Source of the DNA: Bog-473 sp963791455
GTDB lineage: Bacteria; Actinomycetota; Acidimicrobiia; Acidimicrobiales; RAAP-2
Direction of reading: 5' to 3'
Assembly: GCA_963791455.1 (NCBI GenBank)
Contig: CAWBSM010000003.1
Coordinates: 248,001-312,000, forward strand
Length of the DNA stretch: 64,000 nucleotides
Shown one piece after another: positions 16,617 through 25,710 of this stretch (its first letter is position 1; each line of letters starts with the position of its first letter). Under the pieces are notes generated by a model that was not told where the DNA came from, did not search any database, and saw only the letters and a program-made list of their open reading frames with translations. Both the position numbers and the translations under genes were made by a program.

Positions 16617-17792
16617 ATGACCACCGCAGTGATCGTTGACGCCGTCCGGACACCCGGCGGCAAGCGCAACGGGAAGCTCCGCAACTGGCACGCCGTCGAC
16701 CTGGCCTCCGAGGCTCTCAAGGCGGTAGCCGAGCGCAACCAGCTCGACCCGGCCCAGATCGACGACGTGATCATGGGCTGCGTCATGCAGGTGGCGGAGC
16801 AGTCACTCAACATCGGCCGGAACGCCGTGCTGGCGGCGGGCTGGCCCGAATCCGTGCCCGGTACCACCATCGACCGCCAATGCGGGTCCTCCCAACAGGC
16901 TTTGCACTTCGCCGCCCAGGGGGTCATAGCCGGGGCCTATGACATTGCGATCGCGGCCGGTGTGGAGTCGATGACACGGACCCCGATGGGCTCCTCGGTC
17001 GTACGTGAGCTCGGGTATCCCTTCGGACCCCGGATGATGCAGCGTTACACCGAGACCGGGCTCCCGGGCCAGGGGATCGGCGCCGAAATGATCGCCGACC
17101 AGTGGGGAATCTCGCGCCAGGACCTCGACGCCTTCTCCGCCCGGAGCCATCAGCGGGCGGCTCGGGCGACCGCCGAGGGTCGCTTCGAGAACGAGTTGGT
17201 ACCGGTAGCGGTCCGCGACGACGACGGCAACGACACCGAAGAGATGTTCTCGACGGACGAGGGCATCCGACCTGACTCAACCGTCGAGACGCTGGCCAAG
17301 CTGAAGCCCGCCTTCAAAGAGGACGGGAAAATCACGGCTGGGAACTCCTCGCAGATCACCGACGGCGCCTCGGCCGTGCTCATCATGAGCGAGGAGAAGG
17401 CCAACGCCCTCGGACTGAGGCCGAGGGCCCGCTTTCACGCCTTCGCGCTGGCCGGTGTCGACCCCGTGACGATGCTCACCGGGCCCATCCCGGCGACGAC
17501 CGCGGTCCTGGAGCGGGCCAAGCTCACCTTGGACGACATCGACGCGGTCGAGATCAACGAGGCGTTCGCCTCGGTGGTGCTGGCGTGGGAGAAGGAGCAC
17601 CACCCCAACATGGAGATCGTGAACCCCAACGGTGGCGCCATTGCCCTCGGTCACCCGCTGGGCGCGTCGGGTGGCAAGTTGATGGCCACACTCCTCAACG
17701 AGCTCGAGCGCACCAACGGCCGCTACGGGCTGCTCACGATGTGTGAGGGCGGCGGGCTGGCGAACGCCACCATTATCGAGCGCCTGGGCTGA
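16617..17792 (+). CDS. acetyl-CoA C-acyltransferase (thiolase)
   Basis: The protein has 391 residues, full-length for a degradative thiolase. The nucleophile Cys89 lies in DRQCGSSQQAL, His346 in GGAIALGHPLGASG and the acid-base Cys376 in CEGGG; the NEAFA motif is also present. It cleaves 3-ketoacyl-CoA with CoA to acetyl-CoA (or the reverse) and belongs in beta-oxidation. GGGAGGA at 16604-16610 sets the start at the ATG at 16617; an in-frame extension back to 16059 lies antisense to the thioesterase and is rejected. No paired FadB-type multifunctional gene is adjacent. Confidence 0.95.
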   Translation: MTTAVIVDAVRTPGGKRNGKLRNWHAVDLASEALKAVAERNQLDPAQIDDVIMGCVMQVAEQSLNIGRNAVLAAGWPESVPGTTIDRQCGSSQQALHFAAQGVIAGAYDIAIAAGVESMTRTPMGSSVVRELGYPFGPRMMQRYTETGLPGQGIGAEMIADQWGISRQDLDAFSARSHQRAARATAEGRFENELVPVAVRDDDGNDTEEMFSTDEGIRPDSTVETLAKLKPAFKEDGKITAGNSSQITDGASAVLIMSEEKANALGLRPRARFHAFALAGVDPVTMLTGPIPATTAVLERAKLTLDDIDAVEINEAFASVVLAWEKEHHPNMEIVNPNGGAIALGHPLGASGGKLMATLLNELERTNGRYGLLTMCEGGGLANATIIERLG

Positions 17793-17799
17793 ACCCCAT

Positions 17800-17814
17800 C
17801 CCCCGTGAAGGGGG
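17800..17814 (+). terminator. short GC hairpin after thiolase
   Basis: CCCCC-GTGAA-GGGGG begins about 7 bases after the thiolase stop codon. The stem is perfect, but no T-run follows, as is common in high-G+C actinobacteria. Function inferred from position. Confidence 0.4.
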
Positions 17815-17920
17815 CCACGTCCACGAGGCGTTCAGAAGAGCGTCGGGTTGGTCGGTCCCCGCCCCGGAGTGAGGGACGATGGTCTTGCTCGGAGGCGGCC
17901 CCGGGAACGACGGAACGTTT

Positions 17921-18235
17921 CTAGTGGTAGCGCGTGGCCATGAGGAAGCCGACGAAGATCATCGCCAGCCCGACGACGAGCCCCCAGGGCGAACCGTGCT
18001 CCAGCCCCGGCAGGTGGGCCAGGTAATTGACAGTGATCACGGCGACGCCACCAATGAGGAACACGAGGATGAGCGCGCCGAACCAGGGTGGGCTATGGCG
18101 CACGCTCTTCGGTATCGGCGCCGTATAGCGGCCGCTCTCCTCGGCTGTCTTGTAACGACCCACCTTGGACGCTCGTCCCGACGCGGACTTCCCCTTACGC
18201 GAGGCGCCGCCCGGACCTTTGGTACCAGCTGCCAC
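17921..18235 (-). CDS. crgA: cell division protein CrgA
   Basis: A protein of about 104 residues. A basic, Ser/Gly-rich cytoplasmic N-terminus is followed by KSVRHSPPWFGALILVFLIGG and a second span WGLVVGLAMIFVGFLMATRYH. Two membrane helices and an aromatic-basic C-terminus (here TRYH) are the CrgA signature. CrgA is an actinobacterial divisome protein that binds FtsZ, FtsI/FtsQ and CwsA and coordinates septal peptidoglycan synthesis. The GTG at 18235 is used; longer frames run into the divergent pabA/trpG gene. No Shine-Dalgarno is visible, so it may be leaderless. Its place next to pabA/trpG and pknB matches the conserved actinobacterial order. Confidence 0.88.
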   Translation of the reverse strand: MAAGTKGPGGASRKGKSASGRASKVGRYKTAEESGRYTAPIPKSVRHSPPWFGALILVFLIGGVAVITVNYLAHLPGLEHGSPWGLVVGLAMIFVGFLMATRYH

Positions 18236-18298
18236 GCAGGAAGAGATTAGCCACCGCGGGCGGGACACTCGGGGCGGGCCGGATACGATCGCGGGCCC

Positions 18299-18892
18299 AT
18301 GGGACCGCGGGTGCTCGTTCTCGACAACTACGACTCCTTCGTCTACAACCTGGTCCAGGAGCTGGGCGAGCTGGGTGCCGAACCAGTGGTCTACCGCAAC
18401 GACGCGATCGACGTGGCCGGCATCCGAGCCCAACGACCCGATGCGGTTTTGATCTCACCGGGTCCGGGCCGGCCCGATGACGGTGGGGTGAGCTTGGAGG
18501 TCATCCGTCGCCTGGGCGGGGAAATACCCCTGTTCGGCGTCTGCCTCGGGCACCAGTGCATCGGGCAGTCCTACGGCGGGGAGATCGTGACCGCCCCCCG
18601 ATTGATGCACGGCAAGACCTCCGAGATTCACCACGACGCCAAAGGCATCTTCACCGGGCTGCCCAACCCCTTCGTGGCCACGCGTTACCACTCGCTGGTC
18701 GTGCGTCCCGAATCGGTGCCCGCCGATCTGGAAGTGACGGCCACCTCGACCGACGGGGTGATCATGGGGCTCCGGCACCGTTCGCTGGCAGTGGAGGGGG
18801 TTCAGTTCCACCCCGAATCGGTCCTGACCGCGTCGGGTCCGGCGCTTCTGGCCAACTTCCTCGGACAGGTGGGCGCCGACACAGCGAGCTGA
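18299..18892 (+). CDS. pabA/trpG: anthranilate/aminodeoxychorismate synthase glutamine amidotransferase
   Basis: The protein has 197 residues and is a class I glutamine amidotransferase. VLDNYDSFVYNLVQ is the start typical of TrpG/PabA, SPGPGRPDDGG the oxyanion region, Cys82 lies in FGVCLGHQCIG, and His171/Glu173 lie in VQFHPES. It releases ammonia from glutamine for TrpE or PabB, supplying tryptophan or folate synthesis. No TrpE/PabB gene is adjacent, so the branch cannot be decided. The same gene sits beside pknB and crgA in Mycobacterium and Streptomyces, so the context supports a chromosomal core locus. It converges with pknB. Confidence 0.93.
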   Translation: MGPRVLVLDNYDSFVYNLVQELGELGAEPVVYRNDAIDVAGIRAQRPDAVLISPGPGRPDDGGVSLEVIRRLGGEIPLFGVCLGHQCIGQSYGGEIVTAPRLMHGKTSEIHHDAKGIFTGLPNPFVATRYHSLVVRPESVPADLEVTATSTDGVIMGLRHRSLAVEGVQFHPESVLTASGPALLANFLGQVGADTAS

Positions 18893-18909
18893 GCGACGGC
18901 CAGCGCGGG

Positions 18910-20871
18910 TCAACCGTGGGGCGTCGTGGACGACGTCGTGGACGAGGGCGTCGTCGTGGTCGTCGTCGAGCTGGACGTGGTCGTGGTTGGCTGGCAGACC
19001 GAAATATTGACGGTGCTACCACTCGGCACCTGTGCGTTGGCGGCCGGATTCTGGGCGTCGACATTGCCGGCGCTGGCGCCGCCGGCGCACGTGGTGTCGA
19101 AGGTTGTGTTGGTGACCAGGCCGACGCCTGTGATGGCCGTCTGGGCCGCTGCCTGTGACTCGCCTACGACGTTGGGAACCGCAACACAGCTTCCGCTCGA
19201 GATGACCAGATTGACCGACGAGTTGGGCGGGATGGTGGCACCCGCAGCGGGGTCCTGCACCGACACCAGGCCCGAGGAGAACTGACTGGAGCAGGCGCTG
19301 GACTGGCTGCCCACGCTCAGCCCGGCCTGGCTCAAGGTCGCGCCGGCTGACGCGGGCGACTCGCCCAGCACGCTGGGCACCTTCACCGATGTCTGGGTAC
19401 CCGACACGGTGAGCACGACGGGCACGGTCGCCTTGACCTTGGCACCTCCGATGGGATTCTGGCTGAGCACGGTCCCGATGGCACTCTGGCTCGTCACGTA
19501 GTGAACGGGCCCCAGGGTGAGGCCCGCGGCCTGTATGAGCTGGGCCGCTTGCGTGAGCTGCTTGCCCGTGACGGTCGGGACCGCCACGGTGGGGACGTTC
19601 GGGCCCGAACTCACCACGAGGTTCACGGCGGAATTCTTCGACACGGAGACACCGGCTGCCGGGGTGGTGGAGAGCACGATCCCCTTCGTCTGCGTGCCGG
19701 TCTGGAACCTGGTAGTTCCCACCTTCAGGTTGTCGTTTTGCAAGGTCTGCGTGGCCGCGGCTTGCGGAACGCCCACCACGTTGGGCACCTTGACATCGCC
19801 ACCCAGCACGGAGCGCAGGAGGAAGAAGGTGATCACGCCGAGCGCGACGAGCAGCGCGATGAGGAGGAGGACCAGTCGGCGCGTGCGTTTCTTGCGTTCC
19901 GCCACCTCGTGGTCGGGAGTCGGGGCGCCGCCGGCAGGAATAGCCATGGTCCGGCCGGTCGAGACGGGGACGGCCTGGGTCGTGCTCCCGACCGCGGAGA
20001 TCGTGGACGTGACGCCCGGGTCGCCCGCCTCCACGGGTCGCCCGTCGGCGAACCGGAGGAGGTCCGCTCTCAACTCTTCCGCCGAGGCGTATCTGTCGTC
20101 GGGGTTCTTGCACATCGCCTTCATCACCACGGCCTCGAGCGCCACCGGTACCGCAGGGCTGATCTCCCGGGGCAGGGCGGGAGTGTCCCGCACGTGCTTC
20201 GATGCCACGGCTACGGGCGAGTCGCCGGTGAAGGGCGGGCGGCCGACCGCCATCTCGTAGAGCACGACCCCGAGGGAGTAGATGTCGCTGCGGGCGTCGA
20301 CCCCCTTTCCCTCGGCCTGCTCGGGGGAGAAATAGGCCGCCGTGCCCATGACGGCGCCCGTCTGGGTCAGGCTTTCCTCCGTGTTGACCGCCCGGGCGAT
20401 GCCGAAGTCGGTCACCTTCACGTCCCCCTCGGGCGTGATCAAGACGTTGCCGGGCTTCACATCGCGGTGTACCACCCCGTGCCGATGCGCGAAGGCCAAG
20501 GCGGCGGCCACGCCTGCGCCGATGGTAGCGATCTGAATTGGCGGCAGCCGCTGGGGATCACGCAGAACGGCCGAGAGGGGGCGGCCTTCGACGTACTCCA
20601 TGACGATGAAGTAGGAGCCGTCGTCCTCCCCCCAATCGAAGACGGGGACGATATTGGGATGGGAGAGGTTTGCGGCAGCCTGGGCCTCCCTCCGGAAGCG
20701 CTCGACGAAAGTGCGATCGACGGAGAGCTCCGGAAACAAGACCTTGAGGGCGACGGGCCTGTCGAGCTGACGATCCATGGCCCGGTAGACCTGCGCCATA
20801 CCACCTCGCGCGATCAGGTGGGTCAGTTCGTAGCGCCCCGAATAGACGCGCGGTGTGTCGACCGGTTTCAT
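18910..20871 (-). CDS. pknB: PASTA-domain Ser/Thr protein kinase PknB
   Basis: The protein has 653 residues. The kinase domain (about 14-275) shows the glycine loop ARGGMAQVY, Lys43, catalytic Asp137 in HRDVKPGN, DFGIA and an activation loop with TQTGAVMGTAAYFSPEQ whose threonines are likely autophosphorylation sites. A juxtamembrane stretch leads to one membrane helix (about 330-355). Outside lie four PASTA repeats, each starting VPxVxG, then a Thr/Ser-rich tail of about 25 residues. The PASTA repeats sense muropeptides or lipid II and the kinase controls growth and division. The extended T/S tail is unusual and could be glycosylated. The gene lies 53 bases downstream of pstP on the same strand. 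Confidence 0.96.
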   Translation of the reverse strand: MKPVDTPRVYSGRYELTHLIARGGMAQVYRAMDRQLDRPVALKVLFPELSVDRTFVERFRREAQAAANLSHPNIVPVFDWGEDDGSYFIVMEYVEGRPLSAVLRDPQRLPPIQIATIGAGVAAALAFAHRHGVVHRDVKPGNVLITPEGDVKVTDFGIARAVNTEESLTQTGAVMGTAAYFSPEQAEGKGVDARSDIYSLGVVLYEMAVGRPPFTGDSPVAVASKHVRDTPALPREISPAVPVALEAVVMKAMCKNPDDRYASAEELRADLLRFADGRPVEAGDPGVTSTISAVGSTTQAVPVSTGRTMAIPAGGAPTPDHEVAERKKRTRRLVLLLIALLVALGVITFFLLRSVLGGDVKVPNVVGVPQAAATQTLQNDNLKVGTTRFQTGTQTKGIVLSTTPAAGVSVSKNSAVNLVVSSGPNVPTVAVPTVTGKQLTQAAQLIQAAGLTLGPVHYVTSQSAIGTVLSQNPIGGAKVKATVPVVLTVSGTQTSVKVPSVLGESPASAGATLSQAGLSVGSQSSACSSQFSSGLVSVQDPAAGATIPPNSSVNLVISSGSCVAVPNVVGESQAAAQTAITGVGLVTNTTFDTTCAGGASAGNVDAQNPAANAQVPSGSTVNISVCQPTTTTSSSTTTTTTPSSTTSSTTPHG

Positions 20872-20924
20872 GGCGCCCTGAGCCTACGCTCGGAGCCCTC
20901 GACGCCGGGGAATGAAGGCGCCGG

Positions 20925-22476
20925 TCATGGGGCTCTCGTGGGGGCCGTGGTGGTCGTGGAGACCACCGGCGGAGCGGGGTTCGACCCGCGCAACGGCGTG
21001 GTCGTGGTCGTTGTGACGGTCGTCGTGGTGGTGCTTGCCGTGATCATGTTGACGTAGCCCTTCGCTGCATCCAACGAGGGCTCCTGGACGCCCGCCTTCA
21101 CCGGCGCCACCGCGCTGGGCTCGAGCTGGTTCATCGTGTAGCCGGTCTGGTCAACGATCTTCGGGTGAAACCAGAGGACGCCCCCCGGCTGGCCCTGCTT
21201 CACCACCACTTGGTTGCCTTGCACCGTCACGACGAAGTTGTCGTAGGCGTACCAGCGCAACACGAAATACGCCGCGACTGGAACCGCAGCCATCAGAAGG
21301 ATGAACCCGATCACTCTGGGAGTGATGCGGCGGGGTACGCCCAAACGCCGGCGGCGCGCGCCCCTACTCTCCTTCTCGGGGACGCGTTGTACCGGCGGCG
21401 GCGGGACCCGGGCCGTGGCGCGAGCAACCGGTACCGAAGTCGCCGCACCCAAGAGAAACTCGTCGCTGCGTGGCCCCGAGTCCGCCAACGTCATCGGCTG
21501 GTCACCGAAACTCAGCTGTGCTCCTGGAGCGAGGGTGTCGTCCTGGCGGAGGTCAGGCCGAAGCGTTGTGGCTGCCGAAGGAGCCCAGGCCAGGGACCCG
21601 TTCGGCCCCGCTCCTGGCGGACCATGGGTCACCTCGTCGCCAGATGCCGGCTGCGCTGCCGAGAGTGCGGCGTTCGTCGTGGCAGCGGACGCAGTGGTGG
21701 CGGCACCGACGGTGAGCGGGGTGACCTTGGAAGCAGAAGCACCGCCCTCCTCCCCCACTTGGACGTCCACGATCACCACGGTGATGTTGTCAGCACCGCC
21801 GTGCTCGTTGGCCACGTCGACCAGTTGTTGGGCGGCCTCCTGGGGGTCTGGCACCGTTCGGAGAACGGTGGCCATCTCGTCGGTCTCTACCTCGTTGGAC
21901 AGCCCGTCGGAGCAGATGAGCACCCGGTCCCCGGCGCGCGAATTGGAGCTCCCACATGTCCGTCTCCACTTCGGACGACACCCCCAGAGCCCGGGTGAGG
22001 ATATGCCGCTGGGGGTGGACGGCCGCCTCCTCTTCGGTCATTTCGCCGTGGCGCATCCGCTCCTCGGCCAGGCTGTGGTCGTCGGTGACCTGAATCATCT
22101 CCCCGTCGGAGAAGACGTAAGCCCGCGAGTCGCCCACGTTGGCCAGGGCCAGCACGTCACCACCACCCGTGCCGCCCACCAGCGCGAGGGCGGTCAGAGT
22201 GGTCCCCATGCCGCGGAGGTCGGCGTCGACCTGGCTTTTGTGCCAGACGGCGGTGTTGGCCTCTGTGAAGGCGTCACGAAGACCGGCTACCGTCGGCGCG
22301 CGCTCGAAGGCCCGTTCTAGCGTTTCGACTGCGACCTGGGCCGCCACTTCCCCGCCAACGTGCCCGCCCATGCCGTCAGCCACCGCATACAGATTGGCTC
22401 GCTCGAGCGGCATGTCCTGGTTGACGGTCCGAACACGGCCGACGTCAGTTGCCGAGCCTGACCGCAGCACCGTCAT
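20925..22476 (-). CDS. pstP: PP2C-family phosphatase PstP, reading frame broken
   Basis: The N-terminal part (from 22476) carries SATDVGRVRTVNQD, ADGMGGHVGGEVAA, GMGTTLTAL, ANVGDSRAYVF and DDHSLAEERM, the metal-binding core of PP2C phosphatases. After WELQ the frame becomes arginine-rich. One base of shift within the GC run at 21933-21940 restores RAGDRVLICSDGLSNEV, GGADNITVVIVDV and a C-terminal membrane helix (VIGFILLMAAVPVAAYFVL), ending at 20925. So the intact gene would encode about 516 residues: cytoplasmic phosphatase, linker, one membrane helix, and a short extracellular part. It opposes PknB. Starts as ATGA overlapping the fhaB stop. Because the gene is normally important, an assembly error is as likely as a true mutation. 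Confidence 0.85.
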
Positions 22477-23006
22477 CGCGACACCTCGAAGACGGTCGAG
22501 CCGATCTGGAGCAGGTCTCCCTTACCGAGGCGGGCCGCCTGCTTGATCTGCTCAGAGTTCACGAACGTCCCGTTGGTCGAACCGAGATCCTCGATCCACA
22601 ACTGATCATTGCGTCGGAAAAGGCGGGCGTGGAGCGTGGAGGTGTAAATGTCCTCGGGCATGGCGACACCACAGCCCGGAGAGCGCCCGATCGTCAGTTC
22701 GTCATCGAGGTCATAGGTGCGTCCCGCCTGCGCCGCGGGCTGGACCACCTTGAGGTAGAGCTGGCGCCGACGGGTCTCGCGGGGACGTACCGGCGGGCGG
22801 GCGGCGGCCCGAACCTCACGACGCTCCTGACGGCGCGCCGAGCGAGACTTGCGGACCGTGGCGGGACTCATCTCCACCCACACGGCACGGAGCACCCGCA
22901 AGAAGAAGAGGAAGATCAACGCGATAACCCCCCACTGCATGATGCGGAGGACCGCGTTGAGATTCTGGGTGGCGACCAGGACCGCCACCAGATTCGGTGC
23001 CGTCAC
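22473..23006 (-). CDS. fhaB: FHA-domain protein FhaB (FipA-interacting type)
   Basis: The protein has 177 residues. An N-terminal membrane helix (VLRIMQWGVIALIFLFFLRVLRAVWVE) is followed by a basic linker and a C-terminal FHA domain: LTIGRSPGCGVAMPEDIYTSTLHARLF, WIEDLGSTNGTFVN and KGDLLQIGSTVFEV. The GR, SxxH (here STLH) and LxSTNG residues bind phosphothreonine. In mycobacteria FhaB is a PknA/PknB substrate that links phosphorylation to division and cell-wall proteins. Start GTG overlaps the fhaA stop (GTGA) and its stop overlaps pstP (ATGA), giving a tight fhaA-fhaB-pstP operon. Confidence 0.93.
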   Translation of the reverse strand: MTAPNLVAVLVATQNLNAVLRIMQWGVIALIFLFFLRVLRAVWVEMSPATVRKSRSARRQERREVRAAARPPVRPRETRRRQLYLKVVQPAAQAGRTYDLDDELTIGRSPGCGVAMPEDIYTSTLHARLFRRNDQLWIEDLGSTNGTFVNSEQIKQAARLGKGDLLQIGSTVFEVSR

Positions 23007-23659
23007 GACATTTCAAAGATGAGTTTCGTCGACCCCACGCTCACCTCGTCCCCGCTGGCGAGAAGCTGCTCACGCACCCGGGTTCCGTTCACCCGGGTGC
23101 CGTTGGTCGAGCCGAGATCGGTGACAAATACGCCATCACCCTTCCGCTGCAGCTCGGCGTGGCGCCGGCTCACGTTGGAGTCCGGCAGGACGACGTCGCA
23201 CTCGGGGAGCCGGCCAATGACCAAGGCCTCCGAACCGACGGTCACCCGCCTGCCGTCCGGCAGGACGAGCTCGGCCAGGTATCCCCCGTCCTCGCTCTCA
23301 TGCACGTCGGCCGTGACGGTGAAGCGCCCCGGCTTGAGGTCGGATCCCTCGAAGATCTCCACTTCGACAGGACCCACGAACGAGTAGCCCTCGATGCGGG
23401 CGTGTTCGCGAGCGGCGTCGGAGAGCTCGCGAGACAGCGCGTCGATGAAGTTCGAGAAGCGAGTTACGTCGGCGGGCGACAGCGTGACAGCGAAGGCGTT
23501 GGGGGCAATCAGGCCGCGCACGCCCACCCGACGGTGCAGGTCCATCTCGCGCGTCAACCTCCGGCCGATTTCGACCGGCTGGAGGTTGCTTCGAAATGGC
23601 TTGGCCAACGTACCCTCCACCAGACGCTCGAGGCGCTCCTCAAACTGCTGGAGTCCCAT
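23003..23659 (-). CDS. fhaA: FHA-domain protein FhaA (DUF3662 plus FHA)
   Basis: The protein has 218 residues. The N-terminal DUF3662 domain begins MGLQQFEERLERLVEGTLAKPF and spans to about 125; the C-terminal FHA domain has ALVIGRLPECDVVLPDSNVSRRHAELQ, TDLGSTNGTRVNG and GDEVSVGSTKLIFE. FhaA binds phosphorylated MviN and other partners in mycobacteria and tunes peptidoglycan synthesis. It is first in the operon fhaA-fhaB-pstP-pknB. The protein is shorter than mycobacterial FhaA because the long Gln/Pro-rich linker between domains is missing. Confidence 0.93.
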   Translation of the reverse strand: MGLQQFEERLERLVEGTLAKPFRSNLQPVEIGRRLTREMDLHRRVGVRGLIAPNAFAVTLSPADVTRFSNFIDALSRELSDAAREHARIEGYSFVGPVEVEIFEGSDLKPGRFTVTADVHESEDGGYLAELVLPDGRRVTVGSEALVIGRLPECDVVLPDSNVSRRHAELQRKGDGVFVTDLGSTNGTRVNGTRVREQLLASGDEVSVGSTKLIFEMS

Positions 23660-23794
23660 GGTTCCCTAGAGATTACTGGTCCGGTACCCTCAGCAGGGAT
23701 TCAACACCCGTCTGACCTGCTCACCTGTCCTCTCGAGGGGGATTGAGGCCGAACCGGCCCGGGCTGCCCAGCGACTACTGTTGTCCGGTCACCC

Positions 23795-23878
<84 letters not shown>

Positions 23879-23882
23879 CAAG

Positions 23883-25181
23883 TGTGATGTCGCAAGACAT
23901 CGGAGACAGATGTCGCGAGACATCGTAGACACTCTGAGTCAGAGCCGCCCGAGCGGTTGGTAGTTCCGGGTCGGGTCCAAGATGAGGTGCCGCACGGGCT
24001 GGCCGTCGACGCCGATGACCCTGATGTCGAGACCCTCGACGAGGACCCGGACACGCAAGCCCGCGAACTGACGGCCGCAGGGGATGTGGTGCATCTGGTG
24101 GTTGATTCGCAGCGTCACCGTTCCCTTCTGGTCGAGCTTGTCGTGGCGCAGCTTGCGGCCACCGCTGAGATCGAGCGGCTCTGAGGAAGGTCTCGCCTTC
24201 TCCCTCGCCGCATAGACCTCGGCCGGGGTCTTGCGGCCGATGGCGCGGTGCGGTCGGACCTCGTTGTAGTAGGCGACGAAGCGATCGAGCTGGGCCTGGA
24301 GTTGCTTCTTTGTCCCGATGGCGTCCTGCTCTTTGATGAACTTCTTGAGCGTCTGGTGGAACCGCTCCACCTTTCCGCAGGTCTGGGGGTGATAGGGACG
24401 AGAGTGCTTCGAATGGATGCCTAAGCCGGCGAGCTCCATCTCGAAGGCACCGGCGAACCCGTGCCTGGCGTGGGTGGTGAAGATGAGGCCGTTGTCAGTG
24501 AGAAAAGACTGCGGAAAACCCAGTACTTCTGCGGCTTTGTAGAAGGTGCGCACCACGTCTGAGGACCGGGTGCTGACGAACGTGTGCGACGCCACGCACA
24601 GCCTCGAATGGTCGTCGATGATGTTGAGTACCTCGAAGACCACGTCGTCGGCGACGGTGACATGGGTCACATCGGCCTGCCAGGTCTCGTTGGGGACGTC
24701 AGCGCAGAAGCGCTTGAGGGAGCTCTTCGGTCTCTTCTGCGGCTGTGGTGTGACGAAACCCCTGACCTTGAGCACCCGCCAGATCGTTGAGGTCGATGGC
24801 ACGACCTCGGCGTGGCGCTTCTGGAGGTGATAGCGGATGGTTTCTGCTCCGGCGTCGACGCCCAGATCCAAGAGCTCCTTTCGTAAGGTGACGATCTCGT
24901 CCTCGTAGCCGTCGCGCACTCGGGTGGGAGAGCGATGCGGTCGCCGAGAGCGGGCCTCAAGCCCAGCGGGGCCCTCGAGGCGGTAGCGCTTGAGCAGCTT
25001 GTAGAGCCAGCCCCGGCTCACCCCGTGGGTCCGGGCGAGCTCGGCGATCGGACGACCCGTCCGCAGGTGCGTCTCGATCAGAAACGGGCCCAAATCCATC
25101 GGAGACCTCCACGGGGTAGGTGTCTCCTATGTCTTGACACATCCCCGACCAGGGATGTCTCCTATCTCCTGAATCCACACA
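23883..25181 (-). mobile_element. IS481-family insertion sequence
   Basis: An element of about 1.3 kb holding a single transposase gene. The left end (23883 on) has two tandem versions of GATGTCGC(A/G)AGACATC followed by GGAGACA or GTAGACA. The right end, read inward, shows GATAGGAGACA and then GATGTGTCAAGACATAGGAGACA. These give imperfect terminal inverted repeats plus internal copies that are likely transposase-binding sites. Boundaries are my estimate from these repeats. Confidence 0.75.
23939..25099 (-). CDS. IS481-family transposase
   Basis: The protein has 386 residues. The N-terminal helix-turn-helix (RPIAELARTHGVSRGWLYKLLKRY) is followed by the retroviral-integrase-type catalytic domain: Asp143 in QADVTHV, Asp202 in LTDNGLIF and Glu245 in GKVERFHQTLK, the DDE triad. 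RFVAYYNEVRPHRAIGRKTPAEVY is the conserved C-terminal signature of IS481/IS3-type enzymes. The frame is intact, so the element could be active. ATG start at 25099. Confidence 0.95.
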   Translation of the reverse strand: MDLGPFLIETHLRTGRPIAELARTHGVSRGWLYKLLKRYRLEGPAGLEARSRRPHRSPTRVRDGYEDEIVTLRKELLDLGVDAGAETIRYHLQKRHAEVVPSTSTIWRVLKVRGFVTPQPQKRPKSSLKRFCADVPNETWQADVTHVTVADDVVFEVLNIIDDHSRLCVASHTFVSTRSSDVVRTFYKAAEVLGFPQSFLTDNGLIFTTHARHGFAGAFEMELAGLGIHSKHSRPYHPQTCGKVERFHQTLKKFIKEQDAIGTKKQLQAQLDRFVAYYNEVRPHRAIGRKTPAEVYAAREKARPSSEPLDLSGGRKLRHDKLDQKGTVTLRINHQMHHIPCGRQFAGLRVRVLVEGLDIRVIGVDGQPVRHLILDPTRNYQPLGRL

Positions 25182-25234
25182 CCCCCTCGCCCACAAGCCT
25201 GGAAGAGAACACCCCCTCGCCCACAACAACAGCT

Positions 25235-25549
25235 GTGGGCAAGCACCACAACTCAGCGCTGTGCTCCGTCTCGGCCGTCCTCGTCACCCGGATCGCCGCC
25301 TGCTGGCGCAAGGGAGAGCTCTACGACCTGCAGGACGAAGACGGCGAAGCGATAACCGAGGCCGAAGGCAAAGCTGCCTGCACCGACCGCTTCAAGATCG
25401 ACCCCAAGGTCCGGGGCGCCCGTCGTCGCAACACGCCAGCCAAAGCCCTCAAGAACAGGGTGGCGGGTCGAGGCAGAAAGGAGTCGACCCTTAAGGTCGC
25501 TCCGGCCACCGACCCGCCGGGAGAAGAAGCTAGCGAAAATGTGGCTTGA
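25235..25549 (+). pseudogene. transposase C-terminal remnant, IS110-like
   Basis: The 104 residues from GTG 25235 begin GKHHNSALCSVSAVLVTRIAACW and continue DLQDEDGEAITEAEGKAAC with a basic, low-complexity tail. The 'G-x-H-H-x-x-A-L-C' helix followed by 'Y-x-x-x-D-x-D-G-x-x-I-T' resembles, from memory, the C-terminal end of IS110-family transposases. The N-terminal catalytic part is absent, replaced by the IS481 right end and the tRNA-like repeats. It is therefore a fragment left after insertion or deletion. Confidence 0.5.
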
Positions 25550-25710
25550 GGGGCTTGAGGGGCTTGACTGCCGTTAGGAACTCACCCAAACCTCGCTCGG
25601 TATCGGCATATCCCGACGGCCTCCGATCGTACGCGGAGCAACAGTTGACCCCACCGTCGGGCCGACGTAAGAGTGCACGGTAAGTCGGTCAGTCGACGAG
25701 AGGGGCTGTC

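Noticed and set aside
19501..21057. 518-codon plus-strand open frame
   Set aside because: Lies opposite pknB; no family motifs, driven by codon bias.
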